Below are positions 17,156 to 26,079 of a stretch of DNA of 43,259 bases, in pieces; positions within the stretch are counted from its first letter, which is position 1, and each line of letters opens with the position of its first letter. A program made the translations under genes and the position numbers. Under the pieces are notes generated by a model. That model had not been told where the DNA came from. It made no database searches and worked only from the letters and a program-made list of their open reading frames with translations. Origin of the DNA: Halobacteriovoraceae bacterium (GTDB taxonomy: Bacteria; Bdellovibrionota; Bacteriovoracia; Bacteriovoracales; Bacteriovoracaceae); assembly GCA_002713145.1 (NCBI GenBank), contig PAVS01000025.1, positions 1 through 43,259 of the forward strand, read 5' to 3'.

Positions 17156-18589
17156 TTATCCTTCTTTATCTTGATTATATAAAAAGCTTTCTATTTCATT
17201 GGATTGAATGACTCCATAATTAGCAGCCCCGAGCCAACCACTCATAATAATTCCAACACTTCCAGCATGAAAAACTCCCGGAAGTTTTTTATGTAAATTC
17301 ATACTGACGGAAAGGCCTTCAAACTTAGTCCCAAAAGAAGAGCCATTTTCATGATGAGTGTATTTCTTTATGGTTTTAGGAGTAGCAGCATCGATGAAAT
17401 CAATTTTATCTCTGATATCAGGAACAAATTTTTCAAGAGCTTCTATGGTTTCCTTAATCATTTTCTCTTTTTCTTTGGCATATTCTTCTTCTGAGAGCTG
17501 GGCCCAATCATCCCAGTTCGCATTGGTGGAAGAAACAATAGCGTATTTCTCTTCTTGGTCAAAGGGTCTCCCTTCGGGGTAATACACACTAAAAGTTCGT
17601 GAAGTGATATTTTTATCAAGAAGCGCTTGAGTATTAAAAGTCGGATAGGTTGATGTGAAGACCAGGTCCCCAATAGGTTTAATCTTCTCACCCGGTTTGA
17701 TTCCTATATAAACTTGGCATGATGAACTATTTAATCTTACCTTTTTGGCTTCTTCTACATAGTCTGAGGGTAGGTATTCAGAGCCGATGAGTTTAGTGAT
17801 AGTGGTTTTGATATTGGCATTGGATAAAACGGCACGAGCTGGAATAAGCTCTCCTTTGAAACGGACCCCTTTGACCACACCCTTTTCCACCACAATCTCA
17901 TCTATTTTTGCATGTTTCCTGATATCAACATTATTGGCCAACAGCTCTTTTTGCATCAATTTAATTAAATGATCTGTCCCACCAGAAAAAGTATACACTC
18001 CCTTTTTCATAAAATTGGAAAAAACAATGCCATAGCTTATCGCAGGGTCATCAAGAGTTGAGCCATTCGCATAAACAATGGGTTCCATAAGAAAACGAAC
18101 GATGTCGTTTCGACCAGGAAAAAATTTTTCAAATAATTCAGCGTTGGTCATCTGCTGATCATCGTAAAAGTTCATGGCTTCAATATAGTTATAAAAAGAG
18201 TTGATTTGTTCTAAGGGGACTTTGAAATGTTCATTTAACTTTTGGGTAAAGTCTTCTCGAGTAAAACTTGACTGTATTTGATACTGGGGGTTCACAAATC
18301 GAACATCTTTAAGTTGAACAATAAGATCGGCAATTTCTTTATTCCAATATTTTCGACATGTTTTCTTCATCCCAAAGGGAAAGCCATGGAGGGAAATATC
18401 AAAAACATGCTTTTTACCGGCCCGATAAAACCACGTGGCAAAACCACCGAGTTTGTTATGAGCTTCAAGTAAGAGCACACTTCTTCCATTTTTGGCCAAT
18501 TTATTAGCGGCCGTCATACCAGCGAGTCCTGAACCTATAACGATAACATCATAAGATTTTGTAATTTTGTCACGTGATGAAATAAGCAT
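17156..18589 (-). CDS. CrtI/RetSat-like FAD-dependent oxidoreductase (copy 2)
   Basis: This 477-residue paralogue of the product of 8364-9776 has the FAD motif VIGSGLAGMTAANKL at ~17-31, then LLLEAHNKLGGF, an internal MKKGVYTFSGGTDHLI that matches the family's GG-x-x-x-L element, and the C-terminal FAD region FHAGSVGIIMSGWLGAANYG. It leads the minus-strand operon ahead of KR, DH and ER, with AAAGG 8 nt before its ATG. The sequence differs enough from copy 1 to suggest a different bond position or direction (saturation versus desaturation). The alternative, carotenoid desaturation, is not supported by any nearby prenyl or phytoene gene. Confidence 0.88.
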   Translation of the reverse strand: MLISSRDKITKSYDVIVIGSGLAGMTAANKLAKNGRSVLLLEAHNKLGGFATWFYRAGKKHVFDISLHGFPFGMKKTCRKYWNKEIADLIVQLKDVRFVNPQYQIQSSFTREDFTQKLNEHFKVPLEQINSFYNYIEAMNFYDDQQMTNAELFEKFFPGRNDIVRFLMEPIVYANGSTLDDPAISYGIVFSNFMKKGVYTFSGGTDHLIKLMQKELLANNVDIRKHAKIDEIVVEKGVVKGVRFKGELIPARAVLSNANIKTTITKLIGSEYLPSDYVEEAKKVRLNSSSCQVYIGIKPGEKIKPIGDLVFTSTYPTFNTQALLDKNITSRTFSVYYPEGRPFDQEEKYAIVSSTNANWDDWAQLSEEEYAKEKEKMIKETIEALEKFVPDIRDKIDFIDAATPKTIKKYTHHENGSSFGTKFEGLSVSMNLHKKLPGVFHAGSVGIIMSGWLGAANYGVIQSNEIESFLYNQDKEG

Positions 18590-18643
18590 GTCTAAACCTT
18601 TAAGTGTCGGGAAATACTAACAAATAGTTTAGAAGCAGGAAAT

Positions 18644-18667
18644 AAAAAAAGGCCCGATACCGGGCCT
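18644..18667 (-). terminator. Rho-independent terminator of the 18715-19134 gene
   Basis: AGGCCCG (18650-18656), a four-base loop and CGGGCCT (18661-18667) form a perfect 7-bp GC-rich stem. On the minus strand it is followed by a run of seven T. It ends the small secreted-protein gene upstream and insulates the FAD/FAS operon that follows on the same strand. Confidence 0.88.
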
Positions 18668-18714
18668 AATTTGAGAGAATTTGAAGACTTATTCCTATTT
18701 AGGAATGATCATCA

Positions 18715-19134
18715 TTAGATTTGTGTGTGTATATTTTTTAAGTTAACGGCTTCAATATTTTCTTCAATGACGCGGATAACCTGAATAAATTTTTGTTCAT
18801 CAGCACAATTGACTCTACTTGCTATGGGGTTCTTTCTGGCCATTGACTCAATTTCTACATTGAGCTTTCCATCATAGAGGTAAGTTACGTAATCAAAGCT
18901 TTTTACTTGATCAGCACAATGATCCAAAGTGGCTTCTATAGTAATCTCTGTACCAACCGCCTTGCATGGATAACCTGATTGACTAGGGCAGAGTTCTTTC
19001 TTTTCAATCACTTGATAAGCAAGTGGGTAGTCTGCACCATCAACTAAAGAGGGTTTGATATGAGCAAAACTCTTTGAAGTTAAAACAGTAAGTAGAAAAA
19101 TGAATAATAAAGTATTTTTAATTAAAAGCTCCAT
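18715..19134 (-). CDS. Small secreted protein, function unknown
   Basis: This 139-residue protein has a signal peptide (MELLIKNTLLFIFLLTVLTSKSFA). The mature part has four cysteines (in KELCPSQSGYPCKAVGT, DHCADQ and RVNCADEQ), so disulfides in the periplasm are likely. GGAGG lies 6 nt before the ATG. A perfect inverted repeat GAGTA-AAA-TACTC lies in its 5' leader (19154-19166). It is divergent from a LysR regulator, the usual arrangement of a regulator and its target. I do not recognise a family. Confidence 0.7.
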   Translation of the reverse strand: MELLIKNTLLFIFLLTVLTSKSFAHIKPSLVDGADYPLAYQVIEKKELCPSQSGYPCKAVGTEITIEATLDHCADQVKSFDYVTYLYDGKLNVEIESMARKNPIASRVNCADEQKFIQVIRVIEENIEAVNLKNIHTQI

Positions 19135-19209
19135 AGTGCCTCCGTAATATGGAGAGTAAAATACTCGGACTTATTCATTAATTAAAATTATTTGTTGTTA
19201 TTAATTGTG

Positions 19210-19224
19210 ATAAGTGATACTTAT
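19210..19224. promoter_or_regulatory. LysR-type T-N11-A box in a divergent promoter region
   Basis: ATAAGT-GAT-ACTTAT is a perfect inverted repeat; its inner 13 bases have the T-N11-A form typical of LysR binding sites. It ends 5 nt before the LysR start codon, between the regulator and the divergent secreted-protein gene. Binding is inferred from position and form. Confidence 0.55.
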
Positions 19225-19229
19225 TATAA

Positions 19230-20147
19230 ATGCTGTTAAGTAATCTAAATCACAATAGTCTTTATGTTTTAACGCAAGTTGTAAAAGAACATAATATGAC
19301 TCATGCCGCAGAAAAACTTGGGATGACCCAATCAGGAGTATCCCAGCATATAACCGGGCTAGAAGACTCTTTGGGAATAAAGCTCTTTATTCGTGAGAAA
19401 AAAAAGATCATCCCCACCAAGCAGTGTTTAGAATTATTTAAACTGTCCCATTCTTTTTATAATGAGTTGGAAAGTTTTGTTTATAAGGCCGGACCGGATA
19501 ATAAGTTTATAAAAGGTGAAATCATTATTGGATCTCCCATTGAATTTGGTAATAATATTCTTTTTCCAAAGCTGGCTAAATTTTCTGCTGCTCATCCTGA
19601 AATAAAATTTAGAGTTCGCTTTGGGCTAGCTTATGAGATGGCCGATCACTTAAAAGATGGAGATATTGACTTTGCTTTCACTGATGGAATCATAGCGGCC
19701 AAAGATGTTGCTTCTTATAAAGTTTATCAAGAACAACTTCTTTTATGTTGCTCAAAAAACTATTTTGATAGCTTGAATAAAAAGCAATTTAATTCAAGAA
19801 ATGATTTTAAAAATTTAAAATATATCACTTATCTCGAAGATGCGGCCATAGTAAAAAAATGGTTTAAAGAAGCTATGGGGTATCAATTTCACGATATAAA
19901 TTCCTCTGCCTTAACTGAAGATGCCCAGGGGGTACTGGCCTTTATTGATAATGGAATGGGCTTAGGAGTTATCCCTAAGCACATGACAATAGGTCGGGAT
20001 GATCTTGTTATTTTTCACCCAAAGAAAAAGACCGTTCTTAATGACATCTCTTTTTCTTTTTATAGCAAAAGAATAGATGGTCTTATTCTCAAAACATTCT
20101 ACGATTTTATCAAAGAAGAATTTAGCCTTTCGTCGTCATCGTTGTAA
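19230..20147 (+). CDS. LysR-family transcriptional regulator
   Basis: This 305-residue protein has an N-terminal winged HTH (residues ~5-65; NMTHAAEKLGMTQSGVSQHI is the recognition region) and a C-terminal periplasmic-binding-like effector domain (~90-295). The length and architecture are standard. The effector is unknown. It probably controls the divergent secreted-protein gene and itself through the palindrome just upstream. No good ribosome-binding site precedes the ATG. The 3' end overlaps the convergent adenylate cyclase gene by 26 nt. It is next to, but not inside, the fatty-acid/Ole region, so a role there is speculative. Confidence 0.9.
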   Translation: MLLSNLNHNSLYVLTQVVKEHNMTHAAEKLGMTQSGVSQHITGLEDSLGIKLFIREKKKIIPTKQCLELFKLSHSFYNELESFVYKAGPDNKFIKGEIIIGSPIEFGNNILFPKLAKFSAAHPEIKFRVRFGLAYEMADHLKDGDIDFAFTDGIIAAKDVASYKVYQEQLLLCCSKNYFDSLNKKQFNSRNDFKNLKYITYLEDAAIVKKWFKEAMGYQFHDINSSALTEDAQGVLAFIDNGMGLGVIPKHMTIGRDDLVIFHPKKKTVLNDISFSFYSKRIDGLILKTFYDFIKEEFSLSSSSL

Positions 20148-22617
20148 TGGTCCAGTCTTCACCAGCTTGAGGCGGGTTCTCTATCCAGTGCAGACAAGCC
20201 TCTCTCATTCTCAGAGAGCTTTTGTCGTGATGATGTGATTCCAGCACCTCTTCAAAACATTTTTTAGCTTGTTCAAATTCTCCAGCAATAAAGTTTTGAA
20301 AACCTTTGTTAAAAGTATCAAATGCTTTTTTATCTTGCATAAGAGGGTGATAAGAGTAGAGGACTTCATAAACTCCAACGGGTTCAGACTTTCCTTTCAC
20401 TCTTACTTTATCAATCTGCCTAGCAACAAAACGCTCCTTGTCCATACGTTCAAAGGTATATTCAGAGATAAGAATTTGAGCGCCATAGAACTTGCATAAA
20501 GACTCTAGTCTAGCACCTAAATTCATATTATCCCCGAGCGCGGTGTAGGCAAAAATTTGATCACTTCCCATATTTCCCACAGAGCATTCACCAGAGTTAA
20601 GTCCTAGTCCGATCTTAAATTCAGGCAAACCTTTACTGGCAAATTCTTCGTTAATTTTAGGGAGGGCTTCCAGCATTTTTACACTGGCATCCATTGCAGA
20701 ATTTACATGATCTTCTATATCTACTGGCGCTCCCCAAAAGGCGACAATAGCGTCTCCGATATATTTATCAAGTGTGCCCTTTGTCTCAAAAACGATATCA
20801 GTCATCTCGCCCATGTATCTATTTAAGGCCAAGGCAAGTTCAGTTGGAGTTAGTTTTTCTGAGATGGAGGTAAAGTCTCGAACATCTGAGAACATACAGG
20901 TAATATCTCTTTTTTCACCTCCAACTTTTAGCTTTTCTGGATTGTCCAGCATCTCATCAACGATAGAAGGAGCAACATATCTTGAAAATGCTCCTTTGAT
21001 TTGTTTTTTCTCAGCGGAAGCTTTGTTAAAATTTAAAAAGGTCACATATGAATAGGTGGCCAGTACTGAGAAGTAAACAAAGAATAATTGAACCTGATAA
21101 CCATCAAGAATAAAGTATTTATAATCTAAATAATAAGTCGCTGCTAAAATAATTATTAACACAACGATATCTAATATAGCTGATCCAAAAAACATGGCCA
21201 ACACTAAGGTCAGCATAGATACAGCCAAGAAAATGAGAGAGTACTTTATGGATTCTTCGCTCGGCTTATAAAAATATTCTTGTAATAACATATCAGCAAA
21301 ATTGATATGGGCATAAACTCCAGGGAGTTTTGGGTCTATAGCAGTGTTACGAAGATCGTGAGCACCAGTGGCAGTAGAGCCAATAAAAACCAATTTATTG
21401 TTAAAAAACTTTTTTAAACTTTGATCGTTGGGATCAGCTTGAAGCACACGGTAGAGGGGAATGCTGTCGTAGTTAACTCCAGACCCAATCCATCTTAGCT
21501 TGGTTTCGCCTTTCGTGTTTAATTCCACGTTATTTTTATCATTTAATTCTAGTCTAGAGCTGACTTCATCTACAATTATTTTGTGTTCATGCCCTGAATA
21601 AGAGAGATAGCTTCTAAAACCTAGTGAGGGCGCAACGATATCACCCACATCTGCAGCCACTCGATAATTTCTAAAGACACCATCGTTATCTTCATCCATA
21701 GTTAAATAACCTAGCTCAGGCTCTGCACTTAAAAGAGAGCTAATCGGCCAAGTGTGAGACTCGATTCGGGTTTTGAGTAAGGTCGTTCCTTCATTTTGAT
21801 ATGAATTATTTAGCATGGAACCATAGAGCTCAAAAGGTAATTCATCAAAATAATCCACATTACTATTGAGATTAGATTGCAAAGAAAAGGGAAGGATGAC
21901 TTTATTCGTTCCATTGCTTTGATAAGACTGTATAGACTCCACAAATATTTGATCAGGTGATATGACACCACAGCTTTTGGCCTCTTCTGGAAACAAAATA
22001 TCGAATGCTATTACCTTAGCTCCAAAGCCATTCAGGTTATCAAGGAGTGTTTTCCAGTTTTCTCTGGGGATAGGCCAGGAATTAATAATAGATAACGATT
22101 CATCATCGATCTCAATGAGCACAATATCATCAGAAACGTAGCGTTTGTTTTCATGAAGCCTTCCCTCACGGACATCTGAAGTCCTTTGAATGATACTTGC
22201 TTGAGGTAATTCACTGATAGTTTTTTTAAGTGTGCTAAGAAGGGGTGCAAAGCTTTCCTGGTTAAGGGTTGTATGCTCAACAAGTTGCTCATGCTGAGTA
22301 CTGTCACAATCTTTGAGAAATTTATTTAGAGCTTCTTTGGAAAATTTTTTAACAAATGCTTCCATAGAATAGATTTGGTGTTTTTGCACCTGTGAGACAA
22401 AAACATCAATCTGACAACCTTCGATGAGATCGAGATGCCTCCGGATTCGATAATCATAAAATCTTTCTTCAAAGCTATGAATATAATTAAAGAATGTTTT
22501 CATTTCATCACTAAAATTAAAATCCTCTGACATGGATTTAGTTAAGATGCTAAAAGTCGCAAGAAAAGTTATGATGCATACACCTAATGCGCGGGTAAAA
22601 GTTGCAAAAAATCCCAT
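20122..22617 (-). CDS. CHASE2-domain adenylate cyclase (class III)
   Basis: It makes cAMP in response to an extracytoplasmic signal. Order in the 831 residues: an N-terminal membrane anchor (~10-27), a periplasmic CHASE2 sensor (~45-430, including IEIDDESLSIINSWPIPRE), three transmembrane helices (~450-530), a class III catalytic domain (~570-750) and a short helical tail. Catalytic residues are complete: metal Asp578 and Asp622, Lys618 and Thr692 in the adenine-selecting positions (the Lys/Thr pattern of class IIIb), Asn699 and Arg703. It should be active as a homodimer. AAAGG precedes the ATG. Divergent from hemF. Confidence 0.93.
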   Translation of the reverse strand: MGFFATFTRALGVCIITFLATFSILTKSMSEDFNFSDEMKTFFNYIHSFEERFYDYRIRRHLDLIEGCQIDVFVSQVQKHQIYSMEAFVKKFSKEALNKFLKDCDSTQHEQLVEHTTLNQESFAPLLSTLKKTISELPQASIIQRTSDVREGRLHENKRYVSDDIVLIEIDDESLSIINSWPIPRENWKTLLDNLNGFGAKVIAFDILFPEEAKSCGVISPDQIFVESIQSYQSNGTNKVILPFSLQSNLNSNVDYFDELPFELYGSMLNNSYQNEGTTLLKTRIESHTWPISSLLSAEPELGYLTMDEDNDGVFRNYRVAADVGDIVAPSLGFRSYLSYSGHEHKIIVDEVSSRLELNDKNNVELNTKGETKLRWIGSGVNYDSIPLYRVLQADPNDQSLKKFFNNKLVFIGSTATGAHDLRNTAIDPKLPGVYAHINFADMLLQEYFYKPSEESIKYSLIFLAVSMLTLVLAMFFGSAILDIVVLIIILAATYYLDYKYFILDGYQVQLFFVYFSVLATYSYVTFLNFNKASAEKKQIKGAFSRYVAPSIVDEMLDNPEKLKVGGEKRDITCMFSDVRDFTSISEKLTPTELALALNRYMGEMTDIVFETKGTLDKYIGDAIVAFWGAPVDIEDHVNSAMDASVKMLEALPKINEEFASKGLPEFKIGLGLNSGECSVGNMGSDQIFAYTALGDNMNLGARLESLCKFYGAQILISEYTFERMDKERFVARQIDKVRVKGKSEPVGVYEVLYSYHPLMQDKKAFDTFNKGFQNFIAGEFEQAKKCFEEVLESHHHDKSSLRMREACLHWIENPPQAGEDWTITTMTTKG

Positions 22618-22644
22618 TTGATGGCCTTTATTTATATAATATTT

Positions 22645-22673
22645 TTGATAAGTTAATTATCGGTTAATAGAGT
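22645..22673 (+). promoter_or_regulatory. Candidate sigma70 promoter for hemF
   Basis: TTGATA (22645-22650) and TAGAGT (22668-22673) are separated by 17 bp, 26 nt before the hemF ATG. By-eye match in an AT-rich divergent gap, so moderate support only. Confidence 0.4.
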
Positions 22674-22699
22674 TAATTTATTAAAATCAAAGAGGAAAA

Positions 22700-23587
22700 A
22701 TGCAAGAATTTAAAGTGAAATTCAGTGAGCATGTTAAAAAACTGCAGAATCAAATTACTGAGAAGATGCAAGACCTAGATATAGAAATTGAGCTTATAGA
22801 GGATGTTTGGAGTCGAGAAGACTTTAATAATAATCCCGGCGGAGGAGGAATTACTCGTGCATTTCAGGGGAATACCTTTGAAAATGCAGGAGTGAATACT
22901 TCGCAAATTTTTGGGGATATTGACCCCAAATTTGCAGCTTCTCTTAATGGGGAAGGTAGTCAACTTTGGGCGTCGGGTATTTCACTCATTATCCATCCTC
23001 ACAACCCAAAGATTCCTACAGTCCATGCAAACTTTAGGATGATTGAGCAAGGGGGGAAGTATTGGTTTGGTGGCGGCGCAGACCTCACGCCCTACTATCC
23101 CTATGAAGAAGACTTTCGATATTTTCATGGTGTGTGGAAAGCAGCATGTGCTCCCTATAATTGTTATCAAGAGATGAAGGTGGAATGTGATCAATACTTC
23201 ACCAACTACCATCGTGGGGGAGAGATGCGTGGTATTGGAGGTATTTTCTTTGATCATTTTAACTCAGGAGATATCGAAAAAGACTTTGCTATGGTAAAGG
23301 ATCTTTCTAGTCACTTTATTAACTCCTATTTTCCACTGGTAGAAAAAAGAATAAAAGAAAGTTTTACTGAAGAGGACAAAGACTTTCAACTGCATAGACG
23401 TGGACGCTATGTAGAGTTTAATCTTATTCACGATAGAGGGACTTTGTTTGGACTCAAGACCAAGGGAAGAGTAGATTCTATTCTTATATCCCTGCCTGGG
23501 ACCTGTAAGTTTACCTATAAATATGCACCTAAGCCTGGCTCGGCCCATGAAAAGATGATGGAGTATTATAAGCCCCAGGAGTGGTGA
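22700..23587 (+). CDS. hemF: Oxygen-dependent coproporphyrinogen III oxidase
   Basis: It oxidatively decarboxylates coproporphyrinogen III to protoporphyrinogen IX using O2, in the cytoplasm. The 295-residue protein shows the family signatures: WFGGGADLTPYYPYEEDFRY, HRGGEMRGIGGIFFDHF and RRGRYVEFNLIHDRGTLFGL. Length matches bacterial HemF. A strong AGAGGAAAA precedes the ATG. It stands alone as a single-gene unit; its TGA is immediately followed by the stop codon of the convergent gene. An aerobic or microaerobic lifestyle is implied. Confidence 0.97.
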   Translation: MQEFKVKFSEHVKKLQNQITEKMQDLDIEIELIEDVWSREDFNNNPGGGGITRAFQGNTFENAGVNTSQIFGDIDPKFAASLNGEGSQLWASGISLIIHPHNPKIPTVHANFRMIEQGGKYWFGGGADLTPYYPYEEDFRYFHGVWKAACAPYNCYQEMKVECDQYFTNYHRGGEMRGIGGIFFDHFNSGDIEKDFAMVKDLSSHFINSYFPLVEKRIKESFTEEDKDFQLHRRGRYVEFNLIHDRGTLFGLKTKGRVDSILISLPGTCKFTYKYAPKPGSAHEKMMEYYKPQEW

Positions 23588-24595
23588 TTAGAGAAAAAAA
23601 GTAATTCCAAAACTCCATTCATCCAGCAGATAATAGTTATGAAAAAGTCCAAATAAAAAATTACCTGTGGCAAACTGGGCCCCTAGGAAGGTCGCAGATT
23701 TGTGTTTTTTTCCCACAAATTCTTGATCAAGATAAATTTCTTTATAACTTTTTTCAAATCGTCTGCCATAAGAAAATATCCACATACGATAAAAATAGCT
23801 AATATTATAAAGGGAAGCTTCTGCAAAATCATCAGTTTCACTTTCAAAGTCGGTGGTAAATTTAATATAATCAACGGCCAACTTAGAGAACTTCAGCCCC
23901 GCAGTTAAAGTTTGAACATTATAGGGGGATTTAAATATGTATTGTTCATTATTATCGGTAGAGAATTCATAAGTAGAACCATCTTGATTGACCACAATTA
24001 TTTCAGAGTCCCGCAAGTCTTCATAATAAACATCTTTATAACTGGCAAGGCCAATATTTATAATATTATTATAGCTTAGAGTTGCTCCAGCTCCGCCATA
24101 TTCCTTTTCTAGGGTATGGTGTCTTCGCAATTGTACACCTACATCTACTTTTAAACCTTTTTTTCTTTTGCCGCCAAAAAGATTAGCCCCAGCTGCAAGT
24201 GCCAGTTTATCTTCTTGAAATTTTTCTCTGTCTATTCTTCTCACCCGATAAGAGTTGTCAGTCTCAATGGCGGTTTGGCCAAAAAAGGTTCCATTGTTGG
24301 GAAGGTTCGCCACCGCAGCTCCAACACGCCCAGTCCCGGTCACCACGCCGATTTGCATCTCGTTTTTATAGTGAATGGATTCGATGCCTAATCCTCTATT
24401 TAAAGCTATGGCCGCTGGGTTGCTAAAAGCAGCTGCATTGACTGAAGGCAGCGAAGCTCCAGCCGATCTGGCCAAGCCTCTTTTGGAATTATTACAATTA
24501 TCCATTTTCAGCATTTCACAAATACTGGGTTTACTTCTAAAAGTTGAGCATGAAGTTAAGAAAATAAGTGAGATTAATAGGCCAATGAGTTTCAC
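23588..24595 (-). CDS. Predicted outer-membrane lipoprotein/barrel protein, unknown
   Basis: This 335-residue protein has a lipoprotein-type signal (MKLIGLLISLIFLTSCS, Cys16) and an early SNPAAIALNRGLG stretch that resembles the plug region motif of FadL-like or other outer-membrane transport proteins. The rest is beta-strand-like with many Tyr/Phe and ends WSFGITFFL, typical of a barrel. A Cys-anchored signal on a barrel is odd; it may be a plain signal peptide with a chance Cys. The start is GTG. It follows the next-listed gene by 24 nt on the same strand, so it may be the last gene of the long suf transcript. Confidence 0.75.
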   Translation of the reverse strand: MKLIGLLISLIFLTSCSTFRSKPSICEMLKMDNCNNSKRGLARSAGASLPSVNAAAFSNPAAIALNRGLGIESIHYKNEMQIGVVTGTGRVGAAVANLPNNGTFFGQTAIETDNSYRVRRIDREKFQEDKLALAAGANLFGGKRKKGLKVDVGVQLRRHHTLEKEYGGAGATLSYNNIINIGLASYKDVYYEDLRDSEIIVVNQDGSTYEFSTDNNEQYIFKSPYNVQTLTAGLKFSKLAVDYIKFTTDFESETDDFAEASLYNISYFYRMWIFSYGRRFEKSYKEIYLDQEFVGKKHKSATFLGAQFATGNFLFGLFHNYYLLDEWSFGITFFL

Positions 24596-24619
24596 TTACT
24601 TATTATAACTAAGAATCCC

Positions 24620-25519
24620 TTAGAAGAAATATTTGTAATAAAATTGCCCGATAGTTCTTGATTGATTTAGTTGAGTGCTGGTGATTTCAGAGCTTATATT
24701 TTGAGTGAGCCCGTTGATACCGAAAGTTTTATTTTGAGTGCTGTAACCAAAGTCTATAAATCCATAATTTCCTGTACTACTTCTGGTTTCACGATGTTCG
24801 TCTATTCCACTATATTCATGATATTGAAGCATATTGCTTGCTGACAGCAAACCAGAAAAGTGAAAATTGCCCCATAGGTACATTCCAGCTATTCCATACT
24901 CAATTCCATAGTTATCAGACGTAAAACTTTTGAGTCCATTTATTCTAGAGAAATCATCTTGAGCCGAACGAGGAATAAAACTTTGATTATGGGATATGAG
25001 CTGGTTCTTATTATAAAACGCCCCTGCTAACCAAGACCAGGCAGTCTTTCTTTCATTGAATTTTTTGTGGCTTGCAAGAGATTTTTTAGGATTATAATTT
25101 TCATTAAAAAAATACTTAAATCCAAGACCATAAGAATAAGCATTTGATCTTCTTTCTTGAAGGATAAGTTCACTCTCTTCATCTTTAAGGTATAAACCTT
25201 GGTAATTCTGGTAATAAAGATCCCAATAATAACTTTTCCATAGTCCACTAAACTGTAAATCAAGGGCCTGTGACTCTTTCACCTCATGCTCTTCTTGTTG
25301 TTTAAATGCGAGAGTAATATCTAAATGTTCGGTCCCAACGGCAAGGCCAGAAAAAGAAGAAATTTGAGGTTCAAATTTTAAATTACCACCGTCTTTTTCA
25401 TTGATAAATTCATAAGTAATATTAGGCTTTTGGATGAAAAATGAGTAGTAATCAATTCCCTTTATTTCTTCACGATATTGATGAAGGGTAAGAGCACATA
25501 GAATAACTAATATGATCAC
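24620..25519 (-). CDS. Predicted outer-membrane protein, unknown, coupled to nfu
   Basis: This 299-residue protein has a short hydrophobic N-terminus (MIILVILCALTLH) and a long run of alternating aromatic/polar beta-strand-like sequence, ending with aromatic residues (FYYKYFF), as in outer-membrane barrels. The GTG start immediately follows the nfu TAG stop with no gap, and CGGAG inside the nfu end lies 6 nt before it, so translation depends on nfu. No family recognised. Its connection with Fe-S assembly is only one of gene order. Confidence 0.72.
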   Translation of the reverse strand: MIILVILCALTLHQYREEIKGIDYYSFFIQKPNITYEFINEKDGGNLKFEPQISSFSGLAVGTEHLDITLAFKQQEEHEVKESQALDLQFSGLWKSYYWDLYYQNYQGLYLKDEESELILQERRSNAYSYGLGFKYFFNENYNPKKSLASHKKFNERKTAWSWLAGAFYNKNQLISHNQSFIPRSAQDDFSRINGLKSFTSDNYGIEYGIAGMYLWGNFHFSGLLSASNMLQYHEYSGIDEHRETRSSTGNYGFIDFGYSTQNKTFGINGLTQNISSEITSTQLNQSRTIGQFYYKYFF

Positions 25520-26074
25520 CTAGTACTCCGGAGCGATATAAACTTCTATTTGTGGGTCGTATTCTTCTTGTAGAATGGCTCGAATAGCTTCAAGGGTGCC
25601 GGTAGTAGAACTTGGGCAACTGCCGCAGGCCCCTTGATATTGAACCATGAGGATATTATCTTCAAAGCTGAGAACTTTTAAGTCACCGCCATCACCTTGC
25701 AAACCTGGTCTGATTCTATGGTCAAGGATCGTCTCAATTTGTAAAAGCTCAGGAGGTAAGTTTTTTCTGCGTTCCACTTCAGGATTATGGTCTTTAAAGT
25801 TCGGGTCATGATCATCGATCATATTTTCAATAGTAGTGATGACAGAACTCTCCAGAGAATCCCATGGCTCAAAACTGAACTTTGAGACGGTAATCACGTT
25901 TTGAAAGAAGTGAATTTGGTCTACACCGCGAAGATCAAAAAGTGCTGCGGCCATAGGGACAGATTTAGCCTGATTTGGATTTTTGAAAGATGTCTTTCCA
26001 TTAGCGCGCACATCTTTGTCTGTGATAAATTTTAAAGCATTAGGATTGGGTGTAGGTTGTACTGTAATATTCAT
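25520..26074 (-). CDS. nfu: Nfu-type Fe-S cluster carrier/scaffold
   Basis: It receives Fe-S clusters and passes them to target apoproteins. The 184-residue protein has the N-terminal Nfu domain (TPNPNALKF, residues 8-16 onward) as in alphaproteobacterial/mitochondrial Nfu1, and a C-terminal NifU-like domain with the CxxC cluster ligand pair Cys150/Cys153 in QGACGSCPSS. It is 5 nt downstream of sufS in the suf operon, a placement that fits a dedicated carrier for SUF-made clusters. Confidence 0.93.
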   Translation of the reverse strand: MNITVQPTPNPNALKFITDKDVRANGKTSFKNPNQAKSVPMAAALFDLRGVDQIHFFQNVITVSKFSFEPWDSLESSVITTIENMIDDHDPNFKDHNPEVERRKNLPPELLQIETILDHRIRPGLQGDGGDLKVLSFEDNILMVQYQGACGSCPSSTTGTLEAIRAILQEEYDPQIEVYIAPEY

Positions 26075-26079
26075 ATTTA

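Noticed and set aside
6879..18589. Polyunsaturated fatty acid synthase or ladderane cluster
   Set aside because: There are no large multidomain Pfa-type genes and no radical SAM enzymes, so neither label fits; only a partial parallel to ladderane-type clusters is kept as an idea.
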